DNA from: Atkinsonella hypoxylon
Taxonomy: Eukaryota > Ascomycota > Sordariomycetes > Hypocreales > Clavicipitaceae
NCBI GenBank assembly: GCA_000729835.1
Contig: JFHB01000005.1
Span: forward strand, 1-64,000
Direction: 5' to 3'
DNA length: 64,000 nucleotides
Shown here: positions 1 to 12,141 of the stretch, piece by piece
How positions within the stretch are numbered: the stretch's first letter is position 1
Layout of the letters: every line of letters starts with the position of its first letter
The notes under the pieces: model-generated
What the model saw: the letters and a program-made list of their open reading frames with translations, nothing else
What the model was told of the DNA's origin: nothing
The model's database searches: none
Made by a program: the position numbers and the translations under genes

Positions 1-1020
1 TTGCACTACCTCTATAGAAGGGGCAGACATTAGTGTGTATAGAGCCTTATAACAGAGGAAAGATAACAGACTAGATAACCCTTGCTCCTAGATTCCTACC
101 CCTGTTGTATTCTATCCTAGTCTACTACACCTACTTATTTCCTACACTTAGTTGTTGTAACTAAGTTCCTTTGTTGTGCTACTGTTAGAGTAGTTGTGCT
201 AGTAACAGCTGTTAGTGCTAATGTTGCATAAAGCTAGCGATGTTGGTATCACTGGTGTTATAGCCACTTGTGGTACTGGTGTTGCTGCTACTTTTGATAT
301 TTACTATATAAAAACAAAAAAATTAACTTACAGCTATATAAACAAGACGCCTATATGCACAATTTAATAAATTCTACTAATAACAAGTAACCCTTATAAG
401 CAACTCTATTTAACAATTATACTATTAGATAGTCCTAATTCTTAGCTTTTAAATAGTATACTTCTTGAATTTCTACTATTGCTAGTTGTAGAGAAAATCG
501 CTGTTAAAGTTAACTATAGGTTAGGCAACTTTGCCTTAGTTGAATCTAGATGTTTTGCATCTAGTAACAGTGATATCTCTATCAAAAATCAACGTAACAA
601 GACCTAATAAGGGTCACGTGATAGAGTAACTAGTAGGCATAAAAATAGGCTATACAGGGTAGCTTATTTTTAACAACTATAGCTTAATTTAGGCTGTTGC
701 TGCTTCTACTGCGTGATAATTGCTAGGAGCAATTATAGGTACTGATCTAAGAGACTTCACTATCCTCTTAGATACTAGCCTGTAATCCCTACTTATTTTA
801 ATAAATAGACTTGATAATATTATTTTGCCTATATTCACTATACTTTTACTAGTTTATAGGCGTAGGGCAACGTTTTCTGAGATCACTATAAGTCACTTAA
901 AGTCTAGGTACGTGGGTAGCTAACCAGCGGGAGGGAATTGTGGGTCTAGACGTATCTAGAGCCTTGTGATATATCTCTAAGGAGATAGCCTGCCAACTCC
1001 CACAACTAGTCTGCTGCTTC
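1..1020. repeat. AT-rich, CpG-poor degenerate block (RIP-like)
   Basis: The stretch has no sustained open frame. It is rich in CTA, TAG and TTA trinucleotides and very poor in CG, and it gives way to ordinary GC-richer DNA near position 1020. This is the usual appearance of repeats mutated by repeat-induced point mutation (C to T, favouring CpA) in ascomycetes. No transposase or reverse transcriptase fragment could be read. RIP as the cause is inferred from composition by eye, not from a computed index. Confidence 0.55.
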
Positions 1021-1203
1021 TAAGCTGCCGTCATTGACCAGCCAAGGTTGGAGCGGTGCTGCGGAACCACAATTGCGCTGTACTCGCGCAGTTTCACTTC
1101 AATTGTACGACGTAGAGGTCACAGTCCAGCTCTCTGCAGTGGCCGCAACTGTGCATCGAGCCCTTGTGCATCGCGACGCAGCTGTCCAAAATAAGGGGCC
1201 ACC

Positions 1204-2816
1204 ATGGTGTCCAAAACCCCGTCTCCGAACCCAGCACCATGGGAGTCCGTCTCTGCGCATGAGCAACTCTTCGTGCTCGTGACCGGAGCCAACAGGTGAA
1301 CCGTTCCCCTCACTATCCTGGGAAAGGCCTGCACATTATGCCGTACCCTTCACTTGGAGCTTCGAAGCTAACTTCAACCGCATGGCAGTGGCATCGGACT
1401 CGGCATAGTCCAGTACCTGATTGACGCGTTTCTGAGCACCCGCTCCCTTACCTCACACCTCGTCATCATACCCACGACGAGATCCAGCTCCAAATCTCTC
1501 GATACCGTCCGAAAAGCACGCGAGTATGCCGTTCAAGCCGCCCAGAGCTCTGCAGCCCTGGCATCCCGTGCCGGGCCCGACTACAAGTGGGAGGATGCTG
1601 TGGCCAGGATTCACATTCTGAGCTTGGTCGTGGACCTGTGCGATCTGCGTGCGGTCAAGAATTTTGCGCATAGGCTTTGCTACGACACCGTTAGCAACCC
1701 CGAGGGCTTGGAAGGCGAGTACCTGCGGCATGTGCGAATTCCACGGCTTGACAGCGTTGTTTGCAACGCCGCGTACGGTGGCTGGTCCGGTTTGAACTAC
1801 CTGCTTGCCTGCTGGTCTTTGGTCTCAAAGGGCTTCATCCAGACGGCTACGTGGCCTGATTACAAAATTACTTTGCCGACGTGCACCTTGAACGAGCGGC
1901 CAGGTTACAGATATGTACGTTGCAGACCCCCATGCACGAAACATATTTTCTTTCTTGACTTGAAGGTCCTCCGTATCAAACTGCCCGTGCTGACTGTCTT
2001 ACACAATAGCCTGCCAAGCCGCTATTAGGGGAAGTCTTTACCTCCTGCGTCTTCGGTCACTACATGCTCGCGCACTTCCTCTTACCCTTGCTTAGCAGAT
2101 CGTCTGCAGGCGAAGCACCCGGTCGAATCATCTGGTCCAGCAGCCTCGAGGCAGTCGGACGAGTCTTTGACGTCAACGACATCCAGTGCTTCACGCGGCC
2201 CGAAGCATACGAGTCCGCAAAGCGCCTTACCGATCTCCTCTCCCTCACGTACTCACTCCCCGCCGCTCGCCCCTACTCATCTCGCTTCCTCACCATGCCC
2301 GATGAGAAAGCGGCCAAGAAACAAGTCGTCAAGCCAAAATTGTATCTGACTCACCCCGGCGTGGTGGCTAGCACACTCTTTCCTCTGCCCTGGTTCATCT
2401 TCTGGGCCTACGAACTCCTCGTCGTCGTCTGTCGCTGGCTCGGCTCCCCCTGGCACAACTGCAACGGATACGGTGGCGCCAAGGCCGCCGCCTGGGTTGT
2501 CCTCCAGGACCAGGAGGCCCTTGACGACATGGGCGCTGACCGCTTTAAATGGGGGAGCAGCACAAATGTAAATCTCCGCGTCGACGTGAAGAAGACGGAG
2601 GTCGAAGGCTGGGGTTGGGATGGGACCCCCGTGACGGCCGATACCATTGCCGCGGATACGGCTACTGGGCTGCTGAGGATGTCTGTAGGACGGAAGATTG
2701 GCATTCGCGATGCTACCGCTGAGGATATTGCTCAATTCGAAGAGGTCGGTGCTCAATGCTGGCGGCAGCTGGAGGAGCTGCGAGACCAGTGGGAGGCCAT
2801 AATAGACGAAGAATGA
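1204..2816 (+). CDS. erg27: 3-keto-steroid reductase (Erg27), ergosterol biosynthesis
   Basis: Three exons, 1204-1295, 1389-1914 and 2010-2816, give 474 aa. The ATG at 1204 lies in a strong context (GCCACCATGG). Splicing exon 1 to exon 2 rebuilds the SDR cofactor motif TGANSGIG at residues 27-34; NAAYGG follows near 157 and the catalytic YESAK near 273. A hydrophobic segment (LPWFIFWAYELLVVVC) lies in the C-terminal half. The Erg27 family reduces the C-3 ketone during C-4 demethylation of sterols at the ER, in a complex with Erg25, Erg26 and Erg28, and is the target of fenhexamid. The intron 2 acceptor at 2009 was preferred to a later AG because it keeps the frame through PLLGEVF. No frameshift was seen. 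The gene sits about 180 bp from the AT-rich block yet looks intact. Confidence 0.9.
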
Positions 2817-3287
2817 CGGAATAATTGTAGAGGTTTTTGGGACTGATGGACTTGTGGAACTAGAGCTAATTTATGTATACCTTTTCATTTTCTATTGCCA
2901 AAACGTCTCTTCACGCCTCAGCGTACCTAGTCTGGACAGTCAATGATGTTAGTAAATGCTTCGGTTGAGGGCATACGCCAAGTCATACCAATTAACAGAG
3001 TGGTACAGTCCTGCAAGAGTGCCCCGAATTTCTGCACCTGACATCACCTCGGCTGAAACACTGCTTATAGAGGGATCAGTAAAATCATGGCAAAGGCTGC
3101 ACGGCACAAGGACGAATGTAAAAGCTATATACCACGGTAAATACATTGCTCCGACCGCGAGGGGATCGAAACGATTCCACAGTCATCTACTCGGACCCCG
3201 CCTAAACGCACTCAAAGTATGTACAGCATGCCAAAAAGTGCCGCTCCTGAATACAAGGCGCCGTATGCTACCAGATTTCCAACTCTT
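2817..3287. other. Intergenic, convergent 3' ends
   Basis: This lies between the 3' ends of erg27 and the MFS transporter. Only short shadow frames were found; it probably holds the two 3' UTRs. Confidence 0.6.
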
Positions 3288-4917
3288 TCACACAACAGTC
3301 TGAACACCACTCCCACGCCGTTGGTCAGAGTAGACACGCTTGAGAATGACCTTGTCTCCGCGGCCAAAGAGGCCCAGGAACAAAGGCAGCGGACAGACTA
3401 TCAGGGCCATGACAGCCTGGAAGATGAGGGCTCTCTTCATGTTCTGAGGCGGGTCGGCGTCGTCGCCATCCGTGAGGGCGTCGCTGATGATGACGAAGAC
3501 GGCGCCGAGGAGCTGGCCGCCCGCCCAGGCGGTCGTGGAAGTGACTTCGGGGCTAAGAGGGTGGCCCAGCTCGGTGAGGAACTCGAGAGCGACGGGGACG
3601 AGAGCAAAAGAGGCGGCTCCGAGAACAGCGAGCACGATGTAATGGCCGGTCAGGTTGCGGGTCTCGGGCATCCATTCAAATACGAGGTAGCAAATGGCGA
3701 TGATGGGAATGAAGAGCTTGAGGGCCAAGAGGAATTTCTTGGTTCGGTCGAGAATCGGGGAAGTGATGGCGGAGGCGGCCAGGCCGACGACAATGAGGAT
3801 CGCCCCGCCGACACCTGCCTCGTCGTTGCTGAATCCATAGGGGACCATGATTTGGCTGAGCAGGGTGGAGATGCAGTTGAACAAGCCGACGTAGACGAAG
3901 AAGGGGATGAGGAGGAGCCAAAGCTCGAGTGAGTGACCGAGGACCTTGGCGGAGTCTTTAAGAGTCAGCTTGGGCGTCTCGGAAGCTGGACCGACGGGAG
4001 AAGGTGGCTTGGCTGGGACGAAGAAGGCAGGGAGGGCGAAGACGGTGGACTTGTCCGTAGAATGGGCGGTTAGTTGATCTAGATTTATATCCACATCCAT
4101 ATAGATATTATGTCACTTCCCCAGACAGCAAGACCACAACGCAGCACTGCTATAGCTTCCTGCACTTACAATAATGGAGACGTAGAGAACCATGTTAGAA
4201 ACATCACCTGGCTGATTCGCCCACCAAGGGTTCACCAACTGGCCCAGCGCACCGCCAAGAGGATTCGCCAGACTCGTCAGAGCCGTGGCCGCGACGCGAC
4301 CGCGGCTCGTAAACCACATATCCGAGTACCGCGTGGGCGCGGCGAGAACGAACGGCTGCGCGAACCCGATGAGGATTTCCCCTGCCATGACGGCCCCGTA
4401 GTGGCCCCTGGTCGAGCTCGCGGAGCCTGCGTATCGAGTCCAGTTTCCCATAACGATGAGGACCGCGGAAATCATAAAGGCCAGCTTGGGGCCGCGGTGC
4501 AGAATGGCAATCGTGATTGGGAACACGGATACGAAAGCCAGGAAGAAGGCGGTGCTGATCCAGTTTATGGCTGTCTTGGAGACGCCGTAATAGGTGGCTG
4601 AGAGATCGGCAACCGGTGCAAAGGTGAGCCACTGCGTAAACCACGAGATTAGTGAATCCCTTTGGAGCCGTTTGATAGGTGAAGCAGCCAAAGAGCTAGT
4701 GTTCGCTTACATCCCACGAAACGACGATATTCATCAGCGTGAGAGTGATGAGACCGATCCATCGTCGCTTGTACGTCCGGTACGCCGTAGGCTTCCCGTT
4801 GCCGGTTCTGCCCTCTGGTGGAACATCCGCATTCCCATGCTCGCCCACTGCTCGCTCCGGCGTGCCACAATCCCGCAATGCTCCTTTCTTGCGCTGCCAG
4901 AAGTGCCAGTCGACCAT
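3288..4917 (-). CDS. Major facilitator superfamily transporter, FLVCR/MFSD7-like
   Basis: Exons on the minus strand are 4711-4917, 4170-4631 and 3288-4049, giving 476 aa. A polar, basic N-terminus leads into a series of about 11-12 hydrophobic segments. The first TM runs across intron 1, and a hydrophilic central loop follows the sixth segment. The arrangement and motifs such as TRYSDMWF and ALGQLVNPWW resemble the FLVCR/MFSD7/DIRC2 group, whose animal members move heme or choline. The substrate in fungi is unknown. The start at 4917 follows the upstream stops; an in-frame ATG at 4965 would add 16 residues. Splice sites are GTAAGC and GTAAGT donors; the second acceptor (ACAAG) was chosen because it keeps phase 0. 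Confidence 0.75.
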
Positions 4918-6331
4918 GATGCGGGGAAGTTGGGGGCGATAAGCGAGAAATAGTAAGCGAGACAAGGCTGAGGCGCGGCGGAAGGTGGCTCACGCCCTTG
5001 TATGACTGATTCGGAAAGAAAAATAAATAAAATCAAATAACAAAGCACCTCAGAGACGAAGAAGGGAAAGAAAGAAAGGATGCACTTGACTTTGGACGCC
5101 GCCGCCCATATTTCCGGGAGGCGCCCGGGTTTAACGTTTGACAGGCGAGTCGGAAAGGCGAGCAGGTTGTTATCGAATGGTTTCCCGCCTGTCGCACGGT
5201 TTCCACCTCGTAGCCTCTGGTTTAAGCCGCCTCCCTCCACCTAGTCTGAGACATGGATGATTTGCAGACAGCGATGGGTGGGCGTACACGGCGCGCACGG
5301 ATATTGTCACACAAATCCGAGCCACAGCATTCTGAAGGGGATAATGAAGAAAGCGAGCGCTAGGTCGATGCAGTAAGATGGAGAAAAAGCAGGTCGCATG
5401 AGTTGACATGGACATGTTTCCATGCACCGCCATGCCATGTCTGACGCGAAACGGATTGCATAAGCTCGCATGAAACGGCGGGGTCTCGCACTGCCGGGCA
5501 AGGTTCAGATCAGACCTAGTACCTAGGAGGTACCTAGATACCTACCTAGGCACCCGGGTCTGCCGGGTAAAGAAAAAAGTGGACCATCATTACTCAGACA
5601 CTGGACAGGTTGACCTATGTTTGATTACACGGAGAAGAGTCTAGGTACTTGTCTCAAGGCAGACTCCACCACGCTATCGAGCCCGGGATGACCATGGAAA
5701 GCGAACTTCGCGTTGTCCGAATCGTATGTCCCATGCGTCACTGGGCTTGCCGTCTCGGAAGGAAACTCACAATCGCTCGTCGGCCCTACCTCTCATGAAA
5801 GTGATTGAGAGTCGCCAAGATGTATGTATATGTATGGTGCGCCTCTGTCTTTCTCTGACGGGCAAAATCCCGCTAAGAGGTGCCGAACCATCACTGATGA
5901 CTGGGCCAAGATCTTCGCTTGAATCGTCAGGGTTGCGAGAGCTTGGTTAACGCCGAGGCTGTCTCTCTAGGGACATGTTCGGCGTTTTGCGTCTATAACC
6001 ACATTTCAGACAACAGGGTCAGGAAGAGAAGAAGATCTATTGTTGGCGCTGCAGCAGTTATGATACAGACAAAAGTTCACCATCCTGCGTGGCAAAACAG
6101 CCCCTTTTCGGAAGTCCTTTGCCCAACACAGTCATGCCAGATTATACATGGACGCAGTTTCCCCAACACAAACACCACTCCGTCAAACAGGCTCCCCTTC
6201 TTGCTTGAATATTCAGTGCCTCCGATCCTAATGTGCGCCCGTCCGTGTCCAGCGTCCACTGGGAAGAAACCAGTTGACACCCGCAATGGCGCTTTTTAAG
6301 GGACCAGCCGTTGACTCGTAACGATAGGAAC
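4918..6331. other. Intergenic region with CCTAGGTA-type motifs
   Basis: No credible gene was seen. A cluster of palindromic CCTAGG/TACCTA elements lies at about 5515-5555. Short open frames here lack coding character or homology that I recognise. Confidence 0.5.
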
Positions 6332-7216
6332 CTATCGGAGCTTTGACCAAAGCTTCGGCGCAGCGCAGGCGGTGGCGCAGTGAGCGAGGTGGAAGACTTG
6401 AGGTCTCATGTTAGCTGACTCTGAGCCAATATTTTCCATCTTTGAAACATAGAAAAAGCCAAAGTCGATGAGGATAGTAAGCTTGTTTTCCATTGACACT
6501 TACATTCCTCAACGCAATCCTCCTTAGCCTCGCCTTCACTCTGCTGTTGGTGAACACGCTCAGCGCACTCGTCAAAGTGGTGCTTGGCAGGGGCGCACTG
6601 GGCAGAATTCTTGCACTCTATAACATCAAATATCAGTCAGCAATAAAATCAGACGACGTATGTGAGCAATTGACATAGTGCATAATCACGGCTGAGCAAG
6701 ACGTAAATCACTCGTGCCGATAGCCGAGGATCATGACATCAACTTCCGAAAGTGCTTTAATGACTGGGATCGAAACGTGTATGAGTTTTGCACGAACCTT
6801 CCTCAAGAACCACCTTGGGGTCGACAGTCTCTTCTTCTTCTTCTTCTTCTTCTTCTTCTTCTTCTTCTTCTTCTTCCTCCTCCTCCTCCTCCTCTTCCTG
6901 TTCCTCCTCTTCAGCCACGGCGGATTTCCCATGCTTGGGCTCCTCGGTCGACTCCTCGGCAGCGTCGTCGTCCTTGGACTCTGAGTCGCCAGTCTGCTCC
7001 TCCTACAGATTGATAGTGTTAGAAGTCATGTTCAGGGCCCAGATAGATATCAATGTGTTGTCACTGAGGATGGCGATGGGCCATGCGCATTTTTGCTAAG
7101 GGGAGAAAGAAGAGTGAATCCATTACCTTGGGCTCTGCAGCCGGAGCCTCGGCCTCTGCGACACTCCATGGTGCTACAGCCTCAACAATCTCGGAGAACG
7201 CGTCCCATATACCCAT
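6332..7216 (-). CDS. qcr6: Cytochrome bc1 complex subunit 6 (acidic hinge protein)
   Basis: Four exons, 7127-7216, 6798-7002, 6504-6617 and 6332-6396, give 157 aa. The last two exons encode the conserved hinge domain: CKNSAQCAPAKHHFDEC, then EDCVEEFFHLAHC and a short tail ending in KLWSKLR. The spaced cysteines are those that form disulfides in the UQCRH/QCR6 family. Exon 2 is extremely acidic, with four glutamates, one glutamine and then 23 consecutive glutamates. QCR6 helps cytochrome c1 meet cytochrome c in the mitochondrial intermembrane space, and its acidic arm is normal for the family. Phases agree at all three introns. The complete gene is only visible after splicing, because each exon is too short to stand out. 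Confidence 0.9.
6829..6897 (-). repeat. TTC/TCC microsatellite encoding poly-glutamate
   Basis: A run of TTC followed by TCC units on the plus strand reads as 23 GAA/GAG codons inside exon 2 of qcr6. The TTC part is nearly pure and so likely length-variable. The TCC part keeps glutamate with the other codon. Confidence 0.9.
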
Positions 7217-7925
7217 TCTGACTGGTTGTTAAATCACAACGGACAATGTTGGAGATAGGGTGGTTTGCGGTTTGTCTGACCGGAAAAAGAGGTCAATCGG
7301 AAGCTCTCGGTCAAAGTCGCGAAAGCGAAAACTGATCCGCAATTGAAGCAACCTGATTGGTGGACCAACTCAGGAGTGACCTGAGTGTTCACGTGCCATA
7401 TCACATGCTTGTCTAGACTCCCACACAGGCAGCGATAAGTCTCAAACGCTGCTAGAGCTACATAATAGTTTAAAACATGCGTGTGCGCAACGTGGCACCA
7501 TACATTTGATGCATTAAAATTGTGGTTACGGCACTGCTCTTAAGCGATTATTCGATGAATTATTGATGAAAGGACAGCTAGTACGCAAGCGCCTCTTGGT
7601 AGACCCGCCTCAGCTCTCGGCCCCTGATCCGTTTGCCGTTTACTGAAAAAATACAACGCACCAGAAGTGCGACAAAAAAAAATGCAATGCAATGATCTCA
7701 TATAAGAAAGGGCCGGTCCATATCCAGCACAATGATCCACTCCGCTACCGGCGCCTTAGATGACTTGGACTGCACAAGATGCATGCCCTCGATCGCATTA
7801 TCCTTGTTACACAGCCGTGATTGTACAAAACATGCGGGGGAATATCTCTTGTTGACGGCTTTAGCGAAATAAACCAGCACCGGCTCTTTTTGCTCCAAGA
7901 AAATGAGAAAGCAGAGAGAAAATAA
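7217..7925. other. Intergenic, qcr6 promoter and WBP2-like 3' side
   Basis: This holds the upstream region of qcr6 and the downstream region of the WBP2-like gene. No further gene was seen. Confidence 0.5.
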
Positions 7926-8773
7926 TCAGTTGTCTGCTTCACCGCGGTCAACCTCACCACGAATATGATCTTCGAGTCGCATGCTTATTTGTTGTGCATG
8001 TGCTTCGTCATAATTTGGCGGGGGTTCATCTGGTGCGCGACGACTGGACGAGCTGTCCGATCGGTTGTGTCTTGGAATATTTAACGTATTTGTAGTGTCT
8101 GGCGTAGGGTTTCCGGAAGCCTCATACGCTGGCAAAGGTTCATCGGGTATGTCTGCTCCGGGGTCCATTTCCCGACGCATTTCTTGATATTGAAACAGCC
8201 TTTCCCGAAGTCTAATGTACGCTTCATTGAACTCCATCATTCCGCCATCAGAGAAGGTGAATTTGACTTCTATCCTTGGCAAATCGGGTGGAATTCCACC
8301 TCCAGAAACAGGAATGCAGTCAGACTTCCAAACCCAACCCCACCATATGGACGAAGAGGTGCTTGAATCTTGGAACTTGAGGATTGGGGCACTGAAAGAC
8401 TCGAATTTGGGTTCTTGTGTGGGCTTGGCCGGGAGATATACAATCTAAAAAAATTGCAAAAACTTAGCAGATGAATCACGGAGGTTTATGAAACCACGTC
8501 TCATATCCAAGGGAGAAGACTCACTCTTTTATTGGTGAGAAACAGGGTCCCCTTATCGCTCTTACACTGGAATGGAGCGCATCGAGCCTTGAGCTCCTGT
8601 GGCACAGAAAGCTCACATGATATTCTCGAATCAAGTTTTAGGAGGATTCGCTCATTTACTAACTTGACAAAACCCCCCTCATTAAGCATGACCCAACTAG
8701 CAGGAGAGTCAGGGTTAGTCGGACGTCTAGGACGAGAAAGACTGGTGATAAGGTAGTCATATGGATTGTCCAT
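7926..8773 (-). CDS. WBP2-like GRAM-domain protein
   Basis: Two exons, 8525-8773 and 7926-8444, give 255 aa. The N-terminal two-thirds reads as a PH-GRAM domain of the WW-domain-binding protein 2 type (GTLFLTNKR across the splice site, then VYLPAKP and an SIWWGWVW segment). The C-terminal third is proline-, serine- and acid-rich with an LPAY motif and a PPPNY motif, the sort of PY motifs recognised by WW domains of Nedd4/Rsp5 ubiquitin ligases and their adaptors. Animal WBP2 is a transcriptional co-activator; the fungal role is not established. The intron has a GTGAGT donor and a T-rich acceptor. The frame is open from 8444 to the stop at 7926. Confidence 0.82.
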
Positions 8774-11700
8774 GATGAGAATCCCACGACGTGGTTACCC
8801 ATGTGGACGGAGTGATAGATGTAAGGAAACTGGAGTGGTGGAAAAGCGAAATGTATATATGCTTGTACTTGGGCAGTGAATGAGAATTGCATTGATGATG
8901 ATAATGGAAATGACGAGATAGTTCAACACAATGATGTTGGCTGAGACGGCAAACGACAGGGGTACGGTGACGACATCAAGAGACAGATGCAAAACGCACC
9001 AAGACGAGGACAAAGGGACAAGAACAGGAGCAGCAATATCAGGCCAAATGAAGAACAAGAAAGGAAAGCATTGAAGGGGTCGATGATGAGGAGGGATGTG
9101 CTGGGAGTGATTCGAGAGAAGCAACTGAGAGAAGAGCACAGTGGTTTAACGCTAAAATTGCTGAGGCTCACTTTATCGACATTGTCACCGACAGGATTCA
9201 GCCAACCCTAGCAACATCCGCAATTCGGCTTCAGAGTCCTGAGCTGCACCTAGAGTAGCGCCCGAACGGGCATCGCCGTGCAGGCAAAGTTGAATCTTGT
9301 TTGCACCTGTCCCGTTCTCAGTTATTAATATGTGTCTGGTAGGTTCGGTGGTCGTGGGGGAGTGGGGCGCAGCCCGGCGTGGAATTGGCGGTGGGCGTTG
9401 TTGGAGCTGGGGAATATGTCGAAGCAAGATGATAGATAATATGTGCTGGGAAAGGTGAAGAGGAGCAACATATGACAATCGAGGTGCAGGAGATGAGCGG
9501 TGCAAGCTAGGCGGCTGGGAGGTTGAGGCAACCCGGAAGGCAGTCTGGCGCTCTTTGGGCGGCGCGGGGCAAAAAGACGCGAAGAGGGGGCCGTTTGGTG
9601 GTGGAGGAGGAGGAGGAGCAGGAGCAGGAGCAGGAGCAAAGGAAGACGGAAATCGAGGTTAACCCCGAAATTCTGGTGATAGCAAAAAGACACTCAAGCC
9701 AAGACGTAAAAACTGGACCCTGGGGTATTGGGAGGGGAGGGGGGGGTCTTTGCGACGATAAAGTCGAACAATACGGACCAGATAGGGTTGATAGTGAGCA
9801 AACAGTGATCCGGAGCCTTTGATGTGCGCAGCAAGGTGGATACGATGCGATACGATGCGAGGCGATGCGAGGCGAGGCGGGATGCAATTCGGGACGGGAA
9901 TGGAGTCTAAGCTTGAGCAATCAAGCACCGGGCCGATCTAGGAGCGTAAGTCCGTAGTTGACTTTATGTACAGACAGGGTATAATCAGCTTGGCAGGGAA
10001 AATAGAAGTTTTACTCTTTACTCAATAATAGGAGTGTGTTTACTGAATGGCAAATGCAGCACAGAAACAGAGCTTGCCTGCAGATGTTTTATTTGTACTG
10101 TACGGTACTGTACTGTACACAGCTGACAACGACAACGGCACGTAACTCTAGCTCGACACGACTTTGAATGGGCAGACACGGCTCCTCGGTTCCACTTTGC
10201 AAAACGGTCTCAAGCTTATTTTGGCGGTGTTCTTCGACAATCCTCCTGATGGTCCAGTTCTCATCCACCTGAGCTTCATCGAGCTGCAGATGCCCTGTAC
10301 GGACATTCCAAACCGATTCTGCGGCCAATCTCCAATTCCACGCCACTGGGTTTTCCTTGCGGGTGCGTGCGCTGGGTAGAGGGTCAGGCAAGTGGGAAAC
10401 CTAGAAAACAATTTCTTTGACATCCTCATGACCTAGGGGAATCTTTTCTAAGATAAAGAAGAGGGTTGCTGGCATTGGAGGAGTGGTGGGCTACTACTAT
10501 GCATCTATCTTAGTCATGCGCAAACTTGCAAACGAGGACACGGGTCTTCGTACCGAAATATATGAGCCGTCCGGTTCCATATGGATTGATGCTTTCTGGT
10601 GACGGAGGTAGTGGCCGACTTCTTGACTTCTCATTACGCATCTAACTGTCTCTCAAGAACCGAACATCTCGTCGCTCTACCACCATTTTTTTCTTTTTGC
10701 GAAGGGCACAAGCTCGAAAAAGCCAATGATTTACGCAGGCGAAACCGGTCCTCAAACTTATGTGTCGACCATATATATAGATGGCTCTTTCCATTCTGGG
10801 GGCTGTGCCGACAGTCCTTCGTTGGGTTGAAAGACGGGGATGTAAGCAGTCTCTGGAACCTAAATAGTGCTCATACACTCGACGACACAAGCAGAATGTG
10901 TCTCAGGTCTTTCCCCCGAGTCGATACAAACAGAGGTGAGAGGATGTTACTTCGCCGTCGGATGCCAGCGACTCTTTGTCTGGATACCTTGTCGATATGG
11001 AGGTTGAAGCTCTTCGCCGAGAAACCTTCGTTGCCTTTGCATGTCAGGCGCGCCGTACTAGAAAAGAAGAAAAGTCCCGTTGAAGGTACAGTTGGCGTAT
11101 TGGCACTTGTTGAAGCTCTTACTCTAGCTTGCTGCCGGAGCTTAGCGCCAGGGTCGTAGGAAGCACTACAAACTTGACATACCTTCCAGCTCACGGCATG
11201 TCAGCGTTTGTGTTTTGTACCTAATTTAGCGAGGCGAATGTAGACGTCTGCGAAACGTTAGCAGAACCAATGGCTGCCAGTCGAAGCCAGTAAGGAACTT
11301 GGCAGGAAGAGGCGGCACTCTCAACCTCGTACCTTCCTTCCTCTCAAGAAGCAAGTAGCAGCGGAAGTAATGCCCCTTGGCAGATCTTGTCTCCTACCAA
11401 GGTTTTTTGTCCTACTTGCGCCCTTAATGAATCGGAAAATTCTTCAACAATGAACATATGCTCTTTTGCAACCGAACTTGGAAAGGTGCATAGCTTCAGA
11501 AGTTATTCGGTTCCATGTCTATCCTTTCTACACCAAACTGAATGGGGCCCCAGTTATGGTACAATCTGCAACTCCAGCAAGTGAGTGAACACGAATTCCA
11601 TCACAAGGTGCGACAACGACGAGTTGAACATAAAGCAAGCAAGTCCTCCGCTAGGACACATGTAGCTCATGTCTGGCCGCATCGAAGTGGAGATGTTGTA

Positions 11701-12141
11701 TTCCGACGGATATGTGAAGAGAATTGCATCTCGGAGTCGGACGTGCTAATCCTCAATGACTGGCAAGCGTCTGCGCAGATCCCCCGATGTATCTGCCGCC
11801 AAAGAGAGATCGACAAGGGAGAATACCTCCCAAATATAGCTGCTCATCGGTCTGCAGATAGACATGCTGTGAGAAAGCATACGCGGTTTTCAACACTAAA
11901 GATGCCAGAAAGCGTGCTCTTGGTGCCTGAATTGAAACCAAATAAAGCGCGATATGCTACTATCACTGCACTCCCTGACATCGTTGCATATACGCGTATA
12001 ATTGGACAGAGCTTGGCTATCGGGAGCTTCCACCAGACCATGCAGAACAACCCCACCGAAGCAACGGCTCCTCGGCTCGGCATAAAGTGCACTCTCGGAC
12101 ACACTCAAGCCACTCACGTTCATTAAACAACAAGCAAAACA
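8774..12141. other. Long intergenic region, one possible unassigned exon
   Basis: Open frames between the WBP2-like gene and the RraA-family gene are mostly unconvincing. It holds GGA/GCA-rich simple sequence at 9605-9640 and a degenerate GATGCGAGGC array at about 9838-9885. A coding-like minus-strand segment at 10089-10406 is listed separately. The 194-residue plus frame at 11542-12126 looks like non-coding promoter sequence. Confidence 0.45.
10089..10406 (-). CDS. Possible terminal exon of an unidentified gene
   Basis: A minus-strand frame is preceded by a TTTTCTAG acceptor-like sequence and reads through a charged, helix-like peptide (for example ENPVAWNWRLAAESVWN and ENWTIRRIVEEHRQNK) to a stop at 10089. 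Amino-acid make-up and codon choice look more like real coding than the surrounding frames. I could not join it confidently to upstream exons; a fragment reading PYGTGRLIYF near 10550-10570 on the same strand is one candidate. No family was recognised. Confidence 0.25.

Noticed and set aside
3219..3932. 237-residue plus-strand acidic frame
   Set aside because: It is the antisense shadow of the MFS transporter's third exon.
8795..9171. Hydrophobic minus-strand frames upstream of the WBP2-like gene
   Set aside because: Low-complexity leucine/serine-rich readings from pyrimidine-rich promoter DNA; no family match.
11542..12126. 194-residue plus-strand open frame
   Set aside because: No recognisable motif, poor codon character, and it lies in the promoter of the RraA-family gene.
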